DNA of 64,000 nucleotides from Gammaproteobacteria bacterium (GCA_016194635.1 JACQBC010000017.1:124001-188000), one strand, 5' to 3'; counted from the first letter of the stretch, positions 1 to 9,907 are shown. Program-made: numbers and translations. Notes: generated by a model not told the origin, from the sequence alone.

Positions 1-416
1 CCACCAGCACGTGGGTTATTTGGCATCAGGACTAAATACCGTCCGGCCATGCTGATGAACGTGGTCAAGGCAGCGCCTTTGTTGCCGCGTTCCTCTTTAC
101 CCACCTGAACGACTAATTCCTGGCCTTCTTTAAGGACATCCTTAATATTGATCTTTCCCTGGGCGGTATCCACCGCGGGATCGAAATACTCCCGCGAGAT
201 TTCTTTGAGGGGCAGAAACCCATGGCGCTCGGCACCATAATCGACGAAGGCGGCTTCGAGGCTGGGTTCAATGCGGGTAATGCGGCCTTTGTAAATATTG
301 GCTTTGCGCGATTCGCGTTGTGTTGTTTCAATGTCCAGGTCATATAACCACTGACCATCGACCAGTGCAACCCGCAACTCTTCACGCTGAGTTGCGTTAA
401 ATAACATTCTTTTCAT
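1..416 (-). CDS. rne: ribonuclease E, N-terminal part (cut by the window edge)
   Basis: Only the first ~138 residues are inside the window. The reading starts [20 protein letters not shown] and continues into an S1-type RNA-binding region with [20 protein letters not shown] and [17 protein letters not shown], which is typical of RNase E/G. RNase E is the endonuclease that initiates mRNA decay and processes rRNA and tRNA, and it scaffolds the degradosome at the inner membrane. It is divergent from rluC, the usual neighbour in gammaproteobacteria, which favours rne over rng. The 3' end, including the catalytic DNase I-like domain and the scaffold region, is not visible. The call is firm; E versus G rests on context. 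Confidence 0.93.
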   Translation of the reverse strand, partial: MKRMLFNATQREELRVALVDGQWLYDLDIETTQRESRKANIYKGRITRIEPSLEAAFVDYGAERHGFLPLKEISREYFDPAVDTAQGKINIKDVLKEGQELVVQVGKEERGNKGAALTTFISMAGRYLVLMPNNPRAG

Positions 417-757
417 GTGATAAACCTTAGCTGTGGTACTCGACCATCAGACAAGGCAATAAAAGGTAAGGCGGACCTCTAACCACTCGCGGTGAACAGT
501 GACTCGCGAGGGTCCATCGTAGCGTATGATGTCGTGTCCGCCCCCCAGGCCATGTCGCAATGGGAGCGCGGTTAAACCAGTGTCCGTGTAGTGGTGCAGA
601 CACTCCCTATCTCAAGCGGTTGGCTGTCGTAACAGCTAACGCAAATTCGGTAGCAACTCGCACCAAATAAGGGCATTGGTGTGCTGTTGCGTACAAATCA
701 AACTATATCAGTGATTTGCCACGCCAGCAATGAGTTAGCCTGATAAGATCGCGTCCC
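417..757. promoter_or_regulatory. divergent rne/rluC intergenic region (rne 5' leader expected here)
   Basis: This 341-bp gap lies between the divergent starts of rne and rluC and contains no credible ORF. In enterobacteria the rne mRNA has a long structured leader through which RNase E autoregulates. The length and the small palindromes here (for example CTCGCGAG near 502-509) are compatible with that, but I could not identify a convincing -35/-10 pair or confirm a conserved leader fold. Confidence 0.35.
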
Positions 758-1750
758 ATGCCCGAATTGCTTAAACCCCCGACTAATCCCGTGGAATGGA
801 TCGACGTTGAACCCGATGTCGCCGGGCAACGAATTGACAATTTTTTACTAACCTACCTCAAAGGGGTGCCGCGTAGTCAGGTCTACCGGATCCTCCGGCG
901 CGGTGAAGTGCGTGTCAACAAAGGCCGTATCAAACCTCACTACCGCCTGCAAGCAGGGGATCGTGTCCGTATCCCGCCGCTGAGTCGTAGCGAACCGCAA
1001 CCCAGTGGCCAACCGTCCAATAAAACCCTTGAGCGTCTGGAAAGTGCAGTGCTCTATGAAGATGCAAGGATAATTATTTTAAATAAACCCAGCGGCATGG
1101 CGGTGCACGGGGGCAGCGGATTGAGTTATGGGGTGATCGAAGCGGTGCGTGCTTGGCGTAGCGAACTGACCTTTGTTGAATTGGTGCACCGTCTGGATCG
1201 CGACACCTCCGGTTGTTTAGTGCTGGCCAAAACCCGTGCAGCCTTACGGCAATTGCACAGCCTGTTGCGTGAAGAGGGATCGGCGGGAATCGATAAGCGT
1301 TATTTAGCCTTGGTTCAGGGATCATGGCGTGCAGGCAAACGTGATGTTAATTTACCGCTGCATAAAAATGTGCTCTCCTCGGGTGAACGCCGGGTAAAAG
1401 TCAGCCGGGAAGGTAAGGCATCATTAAGCGTATTTAGGCCGATCGTGGCCACTTCCCTGGCCAGTTTGATGGAGATACAGCTGCTGACGGGCCGAACGCA
1501 CCAAGCGCGGGTACACGCCGCGCAGCTTAATTTTCCCATTGCCGGTGATGATAAATATGGCGAGGAGGTATTTAACCGTCAGTTACGCGAACAGGGGCTG
1601 AAACGCCTGTTTCTGCACGCCTGGCGGCTGGAATTTAGCTTGCAAGACCCACACCAGACCATTAGCGTTTGCGCTCCGCTCGACGAACAGTTACAACAGG
1701 TGTTGCAGCGGCTTGGCATTAGCTTCGATATAACCGGTTTGATTCAATGA
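758..1750 (+). CDS. rluC: 23S rRNA pseudouridine synthase RluC
   Basis: 330-residue RluA-family enzyme that converts uridines of 23S rRNA (955/2504/2580 in E. coli) to pseudouridine in the cytoplasm. An N-terminal S4 RNA-binding domain (about residues 22-80, with SQVYRILRRGEVRVN) is followed by the catalytic domain. The signature HRLDRDTSGCLVLAK at about 145-159 carries the catalytic Asp. The family's LLTGRTHQ RNA-contact motif lies at about 245-252. Its position opposite rne is the conserved RluC context and separates it from RluD and RluA. ATG start with no strong ribosome binding site. The sppA-like gene follows about 67 bp downstream. Confidence 0.95.
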   Translation: MPELLKPPTNPVEWIDVEPDVAGQRIDNFLLTYLKGVPRSQVYRILRRGEVRVNKGRIKPHYRLQAGDRVRIPPLSRSEPQPSGQPSNKTLERLESAVLYEDARIIILNKPSGMAVHGGSGLSYGVIEAVRAWRSELTFVELVHRLDRDTSGCLVLAKTRAALRQLHSLLREEGSAGIDKRYLALVQGSWRAGKRDVNLPLHKNVLSSGERRVKVSREGKASLSVFRPIVATSLASLMEIQLLTGRTHQARVHAAQLNFPIAGDDKYGEEVFNRQLREQGLKRLFLHAWRLEFSLQDPHQTISVCAPLDEQLQQVLQRLGISFDITGLIQ

Positions 1751-1817
1751 AGCAAGTATCTCAGACCGTAACGGCAACGCTATGTTATGCTTTCGCAAGT
1801 CTATCCATAGGTGCGCT

Positions 1818-2798
1818 ATGAACGAAAATTCTACTACGACACAACCGGCCGATAATTCCAACAACCAGTGGCAACAAGAGGTTCTTTCCAAACTGGTTTT
1901 TGCCTCCCTCAATGAACAACGCCGTACCCGCCGCTGGAATATATTCTTTAAAGCGATGTTTCTCGCCTACTTATTTATCCTACTGGCGGTGGTGTTGATC
2001 TCGCCGGGCAGTAGTACTAGCGAGCATTTTGGCGTGGGTAAACATACCGCCTTGATCGATATTAAAGGGGTTATCGCCGCGGATGCGAAGGCCAGCGCGG
2101 ATCATCTGCTGCCGGCCTTGCGCGCCGCGTTCAAAGATAAAAATACCCAGGGTATTATTCTACGAATCAACAGCCCCGGGGGTAGTCCAGTGCAATCCGG
2201 TTATATCTACGATGAAATCAAACGGCTGCGCGAACAATATAAAAATATCAAGGTGTATGCTGTGATCACCGATATCGGAGCCTCCGGGGCTTATTACATT
2301 GCGTCCGCGGCCGATGATATTTATGCCGACAAGGCCAGCTTGGTCGGTTCGATCGGTGTGATCATGAATGGTTTTGGTTTTGTCGGTGCGATGAATAAAC
2401 TTGGCATTGAACGGCGTTTGTACACGGCCGGGGAACACAAGGGGTTTTTAGATCCCTTCTCGCCCCAGCGCAAAGAAGAGACAACCCACATTAAACAGGT
2501 GTTGGCGGACGTACATCAGCAATTCATTAATGCGGTTAAACAGGGTCGCGGTAAACGCCTCAAAAATGATCCGGCGCTGTTTAGCGGGTTGATTTGGTCA
2601 GGCGAGGAGGGTATGCAATTGGGATTGGTTGACGGCTTAGGCAGCAGTAGCTACGTCGCACGCGAGATCATCAAGGCAGAAAAGATCGTGGATTTTACAC
2701 CGCACGAAGAGTTTTTTGATCGTTTGTCAGAGCGGCTGGGAACCTCCATCAGTCATTCATTGCTGCAGCAATTAGGGCCGAGTTCCGCCATCCAATAA
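1818..2798 (+). CDS. sppA: S49 family signal peptide peptidase (SppA-like)
   Basis: A membrane serine protease of peptidase family S49, which degrades signal peptides left in the membrane. The short form has one N-terminal transmembrane segment (AMFLAYLFILLAVVLI, about residues 39-54) followed by the protease domain. The region GASGAYYIASAADDIYAD holds the catalytic Ser, and the SGYIYDEIKRLRE region is where the catalytic Lys is expected. About 326 residues, matching the half-size SppA found beside rluC in many gammaproteobacteria. An in-frame ATG at 1782 exists, but the ATG at 1818 has a weak upstream purine stretch (TAGGTG) and gives a better N-terminus. Confidence 0.9.
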   Translation: MNENSTTTQPADNSNNQWQQEVLSKLVFASLNEQRRTRRWNIFFKAMFLAYLFILLAVVLISPGSSTSEHFGVGKHTALIDIKGVIAADAKASADHLLPALRAAFKDKNTQGIILRINSPGGSPVQSGYIYDEIKRLREQYKNIKVYAVITDIGASGAYYIASAADDIYADKASLVGSIGVIMNGFGFVGAMNKLGIERRLYTAGEHKGFLDPFSPQRKEETTHIKQVLADVHQQFINAVKQGRGKRLKNDPALFSGLIWSGEEGMQLGLVDGLGSSSYVAREIIKAEKIVDFTPHEEFFDRLSERLGTSISHSLLQQLGPSSAIQ

Positions 2799-2824
2799 CC
2801 CCCCCCCAGAGCTTGTGGACTGGG

Positions 2825-3445
2825 TTAAATCACGGGCATACCCGCCTTCTCCAACATGCGTACCAAACGTATCAAGGGCAGGCCGATTAATGCATTGGGA
2901 TCGTTGCCCTCGAGGCTTTCAAACAGAGCAATACCCAAGCCTTCGGCTTTAAAGCTACCGGCACAATCATACGGTTGCTCTTGCCGTAGATAATTTTCGA
3001 TCTGTGTCTCGGTTAAGTGCCGCATGACTACCGAGAACGGGATCACCTCAACCTGGCTTTTATGGTTGACGGTGCTGTGCAGGCACAGGCCGGTGAGTAA
3101 GGTGATACGTTTACCAGACGCGCGTTTTAATTGTTGGGTGGCTTTTTCATGGGTTTGTGGTTTACCGAGGACTTGCCCATCAACCACGGCCACTTGGTCA
3201 GAGCCGATGATGAGGCTGTTAGGGTTGTGTGGGGCAACCGCCAGTGCCTTGGCCTTCGCCAGTCGTGCGACCAATTGCTCGGGACTCTCCTGGGCTAGCG
3301 GGTTCTCATCGATATTCGGTGACACGGTGCTAAAGGGTAGCCGCAGTTTTTCCAACAGGATTTTTCGATAGGGAGAAGTCGAGGCCAACAACAGTTGGAT
3401 GGTGTGGTTCATAATAGTCATAGTATCAACCGGTTGGTGGATCAT
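2825..3445 (-). CDS. yceF: Maf-like nucleotide pyrophosphatase, YceF type (m7GTP pyrophosphatase)
   Basis: Maf/HAM1-superfamily house-cleaning enzyme. The YceF subgroup hydrolyses 7-methyl-GTP. Diagnostic blocks: LLLASTSPYRKILLEKL near the N-terminus, IIGSDQVAVVDGQVLGKP in the middle, and YDCAGSFKAEGLGIALFESLEGNDPNALIGLPL near the C-terminus. These follow the E. coli YceF pattern closely, and yceF-yceD-rpmF is a conserved neighbourhood. The gene points away from yceD, so the two share the promoter region at 3446-3627. Three in-frame ATGs (3445, 3421, 3412) are possible; the innermost gives an N-terminus most like the family (MNHTIQLLLAS), and none has a clear ribosome binding site. Confidence 0.9.
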   Translation of the reverse strand: MIHQPVDTMTIMNHTIQLLLASTSPYRKILLEKLRLPFSTVSPNIDENPLAQESPEQLVARLAKAKALAVAPHNPNSLIIGSDQVAVVDGQVLGKPQTHEKATQQLKRASGKRITLLTGLCLHSTVNHKSQVEVIPFSVVMRHLTETQIENYLRQEQPYDCAGSFKAEGLGIALFESLEGNDPNALIGLPLIRLVRMLEKAGMPVI

Positions 3446-3589
3446 GGTAAACCCAAACCCGTATAGTATTGGCTTTCAATCAATAGGGGGGCTTTATAAC
3501 ATTTTTAGTAAGGAAATATAAGCATTCTCCCGCTTCAAACCTGCCGTCACCGCTTTAAATGGATTTTTAAGCAATAACGAGAGTATTTT

Positions 3590-3618
3590 TTGACACATTC
3601 ACGGTTGATCGTTAAAAT
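3590..3618 (+). promoter_or_regulatory. sigma-70 promoter of the yceD-rpmF-fab cluster
   Basis: TTGACA at 3590-3595 is separated by exactly 17 bp from TAAAAT at 3613-3618, ten bases before the yceD ATG at 3628. This is a near-consensus housekeeping promoter. The expected start point falls very close to the yceD start codon, so the leader would be very short or absent. Confidence 0.72.
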
Positions 3619-3627
3619 CCGCGCCCT

Positions 3628-4167
3628 ATGTCGAAGCCGCCACACCGGCTGCCCCACCAGCTGGATCCTTTTCGATTGGCCGAAGCGGGGGTGTTATTAT
3701 CCGGTAGCCTGCCATTGGCCCAACTACGGCGATTAACGCCGCTACTGGCCGATGATCAGGGCGAGATACGGCTCGCCTTGCAGTTTGACATCGATGAGTT
3801 AAAAGTACCCTGTATGACGGGCAGGATAGAAGCGGATTTACAACTGGCGTGCCAGCGGTGTCTCGAGCCCTATCTCTATAAAGTAGCCCATAACCTTGCA
3901 CTGGCCTGGGTACGCTCGGATCTGGAGATTGAAAGACTGCCCACGCGTTATGAACCGTATTTAGTTGAAGCCACGCCGGTGATGCTCAACGATGTGATAG
4001 AAGAGGAATTATTATTGGCCTTACCGCAAGTGCCATTGCATCCAGATCAAAGTTGCAGTAGCAAGGTGGTTGCAAACGCGCCCCAGAGCACGACAGCTGC
4101 TGTAGAATCCCGGGCTAACCCCTTTGCGGTGTTGGCAAATTTAAAGACGACTCGAAAGAGCAAGTGA
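3628..4167 (+). CDS. yceD: YceD family (DUF177) 23S rRNA accumulation protein
   Basis: 179-residue DUF177 protein. In bacteria and chloroplasts this family is needed for 23S rRNA accumulation and is almost always encoded just before rpmF. The family's cysteine pair is present as [10 protein letters not shown] at about residues 72-81. The N-terminus reads [20 protein letters not shown], matching the typical P..IDPFRLA pattern. It is the first gene after a near-consensus promoter and is 7 bp from rpmF, so the two are cotranscribed. Confidence 0.9.
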   Translation: MSKPPHRLPHQLDPFRLAEAGVLLSGSLPLAQLRRLTPLLADDQGEIRLALQFDIDELKVPCMTGRIEADLQLACQRCLEPYLYKVAHNLALAWVRSDLEIERLPTRYEPYLVEATPVMLNDVIEEELLLALPQVPLHPDQSCSSKVVANAPQSTTAAVESRANPFAVLANLKTTRKSK

Positions 4168-4174
4168 GGAAAGT

Positions 4175-4357
4175 ATGGCAGTCCAGCAAAATCGCAAAAC
4201 CCCTTCCAAACGTGGCATGCGCCGTGCGCACGACGCGCTGCACGCCAATGCACTGTCAATTGATTCAACCAGCGGCGAAACCCATTTGCGCCACCATATT
4301 AGTCCCGACGGCTTCTACCGTGGACGCAAAGTGCTAAATACCAGCAAGCCAGAATAA
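4175..4357 (+). CDS. rpmF: 50S ribosomal protein L32
   Basis: 60-residue basic protein beginning [20 protein letters not shown], which is diagnostic of bL32, and ending with GFYRGRKVL. It carries no CxxC zinc pairs, so it is the zinc-independent form usual in gammaproteobacteria. AGGAAAGT lies just upstream as the ribosome binding site. It stands between yceD and plsX in the classical order. Confidence 0.97.
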   Translation: MAVQQNRKTPSKRGMRRAHDALHANALSIDSTSGETHLRHHISPDGFYRGRKVLNTSKPE

Positions 4358-4399
4358 TTCCCCAGCAGCGCCATTGCGGTAGAAAACAGTTGCACTTTT

Positions 4400-4429
4400 A
4401 TTACGGGACATGTCAGCATGTCCCGTAAT
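4400..4429 (+). terminator. strong 13-bp hairpin between rpmF and plsX
   Basis: A perfect inverted repeat, ATTACGGGACATG at 4400-4412 and its complement at 4417-4429, with a 4-base loop (TCAG). It follows the rpmF stop by 42 bp and precedes plsX by 41 bp. The downstream side is AT-rich (CATTATATG) but lacks a clean T-run. It may be a partial terminator that lets rpmF be made in excess of the fatty-acid genes, or an RNA-stability or processing hairpin. Confidence 0.55.
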
Positions 4430-4470
4430 CATTATATGTACAATAAATTAATCAGTTCAAACGACGCGTG

Positions 4471-5514
4471 ATGATTAACGATACTACTGCGGAACAGATC
4501 ATCATTGCTTTGGATGCCATGGGCGGGGATCATGGCCCCACGGTTACGGTACCCGCCGCGTTGCACATTCTGTCCCGACATAGCGACATTAGCCTTATCT
4601 TAGTGGGTAATCAGCAACAAATTGAAACTGAACTCCATAAACACCACGCTACAACCAGCGATCGGCTCCGCATCCAGCCGAGTTCACAAGTTGTCACCAT
4701 GGAAGATCTCCCATCGCAGGCATTACGCGGCAAAAAAGATTCCTCCATGCGGGTGGCTATTAATTTAGTAAAACAAGCCACCGCCCACGCCTGTGTCAGT
4801 GCCGGTAACACAGGTGCATTGATGGCAACGGCACGTTTTGTTCTAAAAACCTTGCCGGGGATTGACCGGCCGGCAATTTGCACAGTGTTACCGACAATTA
4901 CGGGGCATGTGCACGTACTGGATTTGGGCGCGAATATCGATTCATCCGCCGAGAATTTATTCGAATTCGCGGTAATGGCTGCGGTGCTTGTCAGCGCAGT
5001 TGACAACAATCCACGCCCTACCGTGGGGCTATTAAATATTGGCGCGGAAGAGATCAAAGGCAACGAACAAGTGAAACAGGCAGCGCAATTACTCCAATCC
5101 AGTGACTTGAACTATATTGGCTTTGTGGAGGGCGACGGGATCTATCTTGGACATGCCGACGTAATAGTATGTGATGGATTCGTTGGCAACGTCATGCTTA
5201 AAACCACGGAGGGCGTAGCGCAGCTAATCGCCCATTTCATGAAAGAGGAATTTCAGCGCAGCTGGTTGAAAAAATTATCCGCGCTGATTGCCATGCCCGT
5301 GCTGCAGGCATTGCGCAAGCGGGTTGACCCACGCGCCTACAACGGCGCGAGTTTGCTGGGCCTGCAGGGCATCGTTATTAAAAGTCATGGCAGCGCGGAC
5401 AGCTACGCTTTTGGTAAGGCGATCCTCGAAGCGCGTAACGAAGTTATCAAAAATGTTCCCGCCCAAATCAAAACCTTGCTGCATGAAATGCTGTTAAAAA
5501 GGAAGACCGTTTGA
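4471..5514 (+). CDS. plsX: phosphate acyltransferase PlsX
   Basis: Converts acyl-ACP plus phosphate to acyl-phosphate, the donor for the glycerol-phosphate acyltransferase PlsY, and so links fatty acid to phospholipid synthesis. About 347 residues, the usual length. The N-terminal [12 protein letters not shown] motif is diagnostic, and [19 protein letters not shown] and [10 protein letters not shown] follow. GTG at 4468 is directly adjacent to the ATG at 4471; neither has a strong ribosome binding site. The stop overlaps the TTG start of fabH. Confidence 0.95.
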   Translation: MINDTTAEQIIIALDAMGGDHGPTVTVPAALHILSRHSDISLILVGNQQQIETELHKHHATTSDRLRIQPSSQVVTMEDLPSQALRGKKDSSMRVAINLVKQATAHACVSAGNTGALMATARFVLKTLPGIDRPAICTVLPTITGHVHVLDLGANIDSSAENLFEFAVMAAVLVSAVDNNPRPTVGLLNIGAEEIKGNEQVKQAAQLLQSSDLNYIGFVEGDGIYLGHADVIVCDGFVGNVMLKTTEGVAQLIAHFMKEEFQRSWLKKLSALIAMPVLQALRKRVDPRAYNGASLLGLQGIVIKSHGSADSYAFGKAILEARNEVIKNVPAQIKTLLHEMLLKRKTV

Positions 5515-6479
5515 AGTACACCAAGATCATCGGTACGGGCGGCTTCTTACCCGAGAAGATACTGACCAATCGCGATCTGGAGCAAATGGTCGAGACCACC
5601 GATGAGTGGATCACCGAACGCACCGGTATTAAAAAACGTCATATTGTCGCCGCGGGGCAAACCACCTGCGATTTGGCCGAACAAGCTGCCCGGCGTGCGA
5701 TCGAATCCGCGGGAATTAGCCCGGGTGACATTGATTTGATCATTTGTGCGACCACCACCCCCGATAGGATTTTTCCCAGCACGGCCTGTCTACTGCAAGC
5801 ACGACTAGATATTCACGGCATCCCCGCGTTTGATGTACAGGCCGTGTGTACGGGATTTGTTTACGCACTTTCCATTGCAGACAAGTTTATCCGCACGCAT
5901 GCGGCCACCTGTGCCTTGGTGATTGGGGCCGAAACCTTGTCACGTATTGTAGACTGGAACAACCGTGCCACTTGCGTGCTGTTTGGTGACGGTGCCGGTG
6001 CCGTCATATTAAAGGCTAGCGATGCACCAGGAATTTTATCCACCCATTTACACGCCGATGGCGCCTATAAAGACTTGCTCACGGTACCGGCTGGGATCTC
6101 TGAAAACCCAGGATTGTTGCAACAAGGTAAAGCCTTCATCGCCATGCAAGGCAATGAAGTATTTAAAGTCGCGGTGAATAGCTTGAGCAGGATCGTGGAT
6201 GAAACCTTAGAAGCCAATCAATTGCAGCAATCAGATATCGATTGGTTAGTACCGCACCAGGCTAATATTCGCATTATCATGGCCACCGCTAAAAAACTTA
6301 AAATGGACATGGACCATGTGGTTGTGACGGTGCAAGATCATGGCAATACTTCAGCGGCGTCGATTCCATTGGCATTAGACCAAGCGGTGCGCGATGGAAG
6401 AATTCAACGCGATGAAATTTTATTATTGGAAGCCTTTGGTGGCGGATTCACCTGGGGCTCGGCGTTGATTCGATATTAA
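5511..6479 (+). CDS. fabH: beta-ketoacyl-ACP synthase III
   Basis: Initiates fatty acid synthesis by condensing acetyl-CoA with malonyl-ACP. 322 residues. Catalytic triad seen: Cys in [11 protein letters not shown] at about 112, His in VPHQANIRI at about 249 and Asn in [10 protein letters not shown] at about 279. The start is TTG, overlapping the plsX stop (TTGA), with GGAAG about 5 bases upstream, so translation is probably coupled to plsX. Confidence 0.95.
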   Translation: MKYTKIIGTGGFLPEKILTNRDLEQMVETTDEWITERTGIKKRHIVAAGQTTCDLAEQAARRAIESAGISPGDIDLIICATTTPDRIFPSTACLLQARLDIHGIPAFDVQAVCTGFVYALSIADKFIRTHAATCALVIGAETLSRIVDWNNRATCVLFGDGAGAVILKASDAPGILSTHLHADGAYKDLLTVPAGISENPGLLQQGKAFIAMQGNEVFKVAVNSLSRIVDETLEANQLQQSDIDWLVPHQANIRIIMATAKKLKMDMDHVVVTVQDHGNTSAASIPLALDQAVRDGRIQRDEILLLEAFGGGFTWGSALIRY

Positions 6480-6504
6480 TTGCAAATAGTTAAACAGGTG
6501 TGAA

Positions 6505-7437
6505 ATGAGTTTAGCAATGGTCTTTCCTGGACAGGGTTCGCAGTCAATTGGCATGTTAAAAGAACTGGCTGGACAATTTGCGCAGGTGAAGTCAACGTTT
6601 GACGAAGCAGCTTCGGTATTGGGTTATGATTTGTGGCACATCGTGCAACACGGTCCAGAAGAAAAACTCAATAGCACGGAAGTCACCCAACCGGTGATGT
6701 TAGCCGCCGGGGTTGCCTGTTGGCGTATTTGGCAAGCGCAGGCTGGAAAACAACCCACACTGCTGGCAGGCCATAGCCTAGGCGAATACTCAGCGTTAGT
6801 GTGCGCGGGTAGTTTACATTTTAGCGATGCGATTCGTCTGGTAGCGGCGCGTGGCCGTTACATGCAACACGCTGTACCCAGCGGTAACGGTGCGATGGCG
6901 GCGATACTCGGCCTTGATGATGCGCGAGTGCAACAGATCTGCGGCCAGGCGGCACAATCCCAAATCGTCGCCGCGGTAAATTTTAATTCGCCGGGCCAAG
7001 TGGTGGTAGCAGGGCACAAGGCCGCGGTTGAACGTGTTATCGTCTTGGCAAAAGAAAACGGCGCCAAACGTGCACTATTGTTACCGGTGAGTGTACCCTC
7101 GCATTGTGAATTAATGCGCCCTGCGGCAGAACAGCTCGCCAAGGAGCTTGACACCATCACGCTCAATCCACCGGCGATAGCCGTGATTAATAATGTCGAT
7201 GTTGCGCAATCCGCCGATCCGGTTCGGATCCGTGAAGCCCTCGCCCGGCAGCTGTATCAACCGGTACGCTGGGCGGAAACAATCTACCGCATGGAAAAAC
7301 AAGGCATCAGCCATTTAGTTGAATGTGGGCCGGGCAAAGTTTTGCTCGGGTTGAATAAACGCATTGTAAAGGAAATGCACGCCACGGCCGTGTATGATCC
7401 CGCCAGCCTTGCAGCGAGTTTGCAGGCCGTCGCGTAA
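6505..7437 (+). CDS. fabD: malonyl-CoA:ACP transacylase
   Basis: Transfers malonyl from CoA to ACP. 310 residues. The N-terminal MVFPGQGSQSIGML and the nucleophile elbow GHSLGEYSALV (Ser at about 92) are diagnostic. VPSHCELM at about 200 carries the catalytic His. It sits in the canonical fabH-fabD-fabG order. ATG start with a modest purine-rich site (AGGTG) upstream. Confidence 0.96.
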   Translation: MSLAMVFPGQGSQSIGMLKELAGQFAQVKSTFDEAASVLGYDLWHIVQHGPEEKLNSTEVTQPVMLAAGVACWRIWQAQAGKQPTLLAGHSLGEYSALVCAGSLHFSDAIRLVAARGRYMQHAVPSGNGAMAAILGLDDARVQQICGQAAQSQIVAAVNFNSPGQVVVAGHKAAVERVIVLAKENGAKRALLLPVSVPSHCELMRPAAEQLAKELDTITLNPPAIAVINNVDVAQSADPVRIREALARQLYQPVRWAETIYRMEKQGISHLVECGPGKVLLGLNKRIVKEMHATAVYDPASLAASLQAVA

Positions 7438-7460
7438 TTTTGTAATCGAGGAGCTCCACT

Positions 7461-8204
7461 ATGCAATTAACCAATGAAATTGCGCTTGTCACCGGTGCCA
7501 GTCGTGGTATTGGTAAGGCTATTGCTCTGGAACTCGCCGCACAAGGCGCAACCGTTATTGGGACCGCAACTTCCGATAAAGCCGCAAATGAAATCAGCCA
7601 TTATTTAACCCAACTTTCGCCTAAGGGTATGGGACTGGTCATGGATGTTACCCAGCAAGCGAGTGTGGACAGCGGTTTGGAAACGGTCGAGAAACAACTC
7701 GGAGCGGTTACCGTATTGGTCAATAACGCGGGTATCACGCGTGACAATCTCTTGATGCGTATGAAAGAAGAAGAATGGGAAAGTATTATCACTACCAACC
7801 TTACCTCCTTATACCGCGTGTGCAAGGGGGCGATTCGCGCGATGATGAAAGCCCGGCGCGGACGAATTATCAGTATCGCCTCGGTGGTTGGGGTATCCGG
7901 TAATGCGGGCCAAACCAATTATGCGGCGGCAAAGGCCGGAGTGATTGGATTTAGCAAATCACTGGCGCGCGAGATCGGCTCGCGCAATATTACCGTCAAT
8001 GTGGTCGCCCCGGGTTTTATCGATACCGATATGACCCGCGCCTTACCCGAGGCGCAACGCGATAGCTTGCTGGCGCAAATCCCGCTAAATCGCCTCGGTC
8101 ACGCCGAGGAAGTGGCCAAGGCCGTGGCGTTTTTGGCTTCACCCGGAGCCGCCTATATCACTGGAGAAACCCTGCATGTGAACGGCGGAATGTACATGAC
8201 CTAG
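7461..8204 (+). CDS. fabG: 3-oxoacyl-ACP reductase
   Basis: NADPH-dependent short-chain dehydrogenase that reduces the beta-keto group in each elongation cycle. 247 residues. Rossmann motif TGASRGIGKAIA at about 11-22, NNAG at about 87, catalytic Ser in ISIASVVGV at about 138, and Tyr/Lys in NYAAAKAG at about 151-155. It ends with the family tail LHVNGGMYM. GAGGAG about 8 bp upstream is a strong ribosome binding site. Confidence 0.96.
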   Translation: MQLTNEIALVTGASRGIGKAIALELAAQGATVIGTATSDKAANEISHYLTQLSPKGMGLVMDVTQQASVDSGLETVEKQLGAVTVLVNNAGITRDNLLMRMKEEEWESIITTNLTSLYRVCKGAIRAMMKARRGRIISIASVVGVSGNAGQTNYAAAKAGVIGFSKSLAREIGSRNITVNVVAPGFIDTDMTRALPEAQRDSLLAQIPLNRLGHAEEVAKAVAFLASPGAAYITGETLHVNGGMYMT

Positions 8205-8268
8205 AGTATCTCATTGAAATATAATAACTTATTGATTACCGCTGGAATGCTATTTATAGTCAAAAAGC

Positions 8269-8298
8269 TTGGCAGTTGACTGAGCTTTCACCTAAAAT
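8269..8298 (+). promoter_or_regulatory. acpP promoter
   Basis: TTGGCA at 8269-8274 and TAAAAT at 8293-8298 are separated by 18 bp, inside the 143-bp fabG-acpP gap and about 50 bp before the acpP ATG. acpP is a very highly expressed gene and usually has its own promoter, which this fits. Confidence 0.6.
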
Positions 8299-8347
8299 AC
8301 GCGCCCAGCGTTCGTAACGAACGATAACCATTGAAGGAGTGTAGCGC

Positions 8348-8584
8348 ATGAGCAGTGTAGAAGAACGCGTCAAAAAGATCGTAGTAGAACAACTTGGCGT
8401 CAAAGCAGAAGATGTAAAAGATGACGCATCGTTTGTTGACGATCTGGGAGCCGATTCACTCGATACTGTTGAACTCGTTATGGCGTTAGAAGAGGAATTT
8501 GAAACTGAAATTCCAGATGAAGAAGCCGAGAAGATCACCACGGTACGTCAAGCGGTTGATTATATTAATACCCATTCCAATTAA
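8348..8584 (+). CDS. acpP: acyl carrier protein
   Basis: 78-residue acidic carrier of growing acyl chains on a 4'-phosphopantetheine arm. The attachment Ser is in [19 protein letters not shown], at about residue 37. Strong ribosome binding site (AAGGAG) 10 bp upstream. It has its own promoter upstream and a Rho-independent terminator downstream, so it can be transcribed as a monocistronic message as well as part of the fab cluster. Confidence 0.98.
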   Translation: MSSVEERVKKIVVEQLGVKAEDVKDDASFVDDLGADSLDTVELVMALEEEFETEIPDEEAEKITTVRQAVDYINTHSN

Positions 8585-8596
8585 TGCCACAAGTCG

Positions 8597-8641
8597 TAAA
8601 CGGCCGCAACCACGTGGGGGTGGGCGGCCGTTTAGCTTTTT
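8597..8641 (+). terminator. Rho-independent terminator after acpP
   Basis: Stem TAAACGGCCGC (8597-8607) pairs perfectly with 8624-8634 around a 16-base loop and is followed by GC and a five-T run at 8637-8641. The hairpin starts 13 bp after the acpP stop. fabF begins 28 bp beyond it, so fabF expression depends on read-through or an unseen promoter. Confidence 0.82.
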
Positions 8642-8668
8642 ATGGTGTAGATCCATAGGAGTTTGCAG

Positions 8669-9907
8669 GTGTCGAAGCGGCGTGTTGTAGTTACAGGGTT
8701 GGGGGTGGTCTCGCCACTAGGATTAACCGTTGCCGAAACTTGGCAAGGTATTTTGGCGGGCAACAGTGGAATTAGCCCCGTTACTCATTTTGATGTCAGT
8801 CATTTTCCGGTACGCTTCGGGGGCACTGTTAAAGGTTTTGATTCGGCGGCCGTGGTAGGCCAAAAAGACATGAAAAAGATGGATAACTTTATCCATTACG
8901 GTATTGCCGCCGCCAATGAAGCCATGGCCGATTCGGGATTACAAGTCACCGAACAAAACGCCGAACGCATTGGTGTGGCGATTGGATCGGGGATTGGCGG
9001 TTTGGGGACAATCGAACGTAACTACGATGCTTATAAAGAAGGCGGTCAACGCAAGATCTCGCCCTTTCTGATCCCCGCGAGCATTATAAATATGATCTCC
9101 GGCCATGTATCCATACGGTACGGTTTAAAGGGTCCGAACATTGCGATTGTGACGGCCTGTGCCACCGCCACCCACAGTATCGGAGATGCTGGGCGGATGA
9201 TTGAATACGGTGACGCCGACGTGATGCTCGCCGGCGGCGCGGAAATGGCCACCACCGCCCTGGGATTGGGAGGGTTTGCCGCCGCACGGGCTTTATCAAC
9301 ACGCAATGGTGATCCCCAAACCGCCAGCCGTCCCTGGGATCAAGACCGCGATGGGTTTGTATTAAGCGACGGTGCCGGAGTATTGGTTCTGGAAGAGTAT
9401 GAGCACGCCAAGCAACGCGGCGCGCGTATCTACGCCGAGCTGATCGGTTATGGCATGAGCGGTGACGCCTATCACATGACCTCTCCGGCCGAAGGGGGGG
9501 ACGGCGCTAAACGCTGTATGTGCAATGCTATGCGCAATGCTGCGATCAATCCCGAACAAGTGTCGTATATCAATGCCCATGGTACTTCGACACCGCAAGG
9601 GGATGTCGCGGAGATCCACGCTGTCAAGGGAGCGTTTAGCCATTACGCGGCAAAGGTGGCCATGAGTTCTACTAAATCCATGACCGGTCACCTATTGGGT
9701 GCCGCCGGTGGTATCGAAGCGGTGTTTTGTATATTGGCGATTCGTGATCAAGTCGCACCCCCTACGATTAATATCTTTAAGCAAGATCCCCAATGCGATT
9801 TAGATCTGATCCCAGGGACCGCGCGGCCGATGCCGATTACAATTGCCATGTCCAATTCCTTTGGCTTCGGCGGCACCAACGGTACGTTGCTGTTTCGTAA
9901 ACTCTAG
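8669..9907 (+). CDS. fabF: beta-ketoacyl-ACP synthase II
   Basis: Elongation condensing enzyme. Active-site Cys in [12 protein letters not shown] (about 164), with His in NAHGTSTP (about 302) and [10 protein letters not shown] (about 338). About 412 residues, as in E. coli. GTG at 8669 is the likely start: AGGAG at 8657-8661 is 7 bp away, and the protein then begins [12 protein letters not shown] exactly like the family. An in-frame TTG at 8663 is too close to the ribosome binding site. Confidence 0.96.
   Translation: MSKRRVVVTGLGVVSPLGLTVAETWQGILAGNSGISPVTHFDVSHFPVRFGGTVKGFDSAAVVGQKDMKKMDNFIHYGIAAANEAMADSGLQVTEQNAERIGVAIGSGIGGLGTIERNYDAYKEGGQRKISPFLIPASIINMISGHVSIRYGLKGPNIAIVTACATATHSIGDAGRMIEYGDADVMLAGGAEMATTALGLGGFAAARALSTRNGDPQTASRPWDQDRDGFVLSDGAGVLVLEEYEHAKQRGARIYAELIGYGMSGDAYHMTSPAEGGDGAKRCMCNAMRNAAINPEQVSYINAHGTSTPQGDVAEIHAVKGAFSHYAAKVAMSSTKSMTGHLLGAAGGIEAVFCILAIRDQVAPPTINIFKQDPQCDLDLIPGTARPMPITIAMSNSFGFGGTNGTLLFRKL

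Noticed and set aside
2798-2806. nine-C homopolymer after sppA
   Set aside because: It lies between converging genes, outside coding sequence, so phase variation of a product is not suggested.
8276-8298. TTGACT as an alternative -35 for acpP
   Set aside because: Only 11 bp separate it from TAAAAT, too short for sigma-70.
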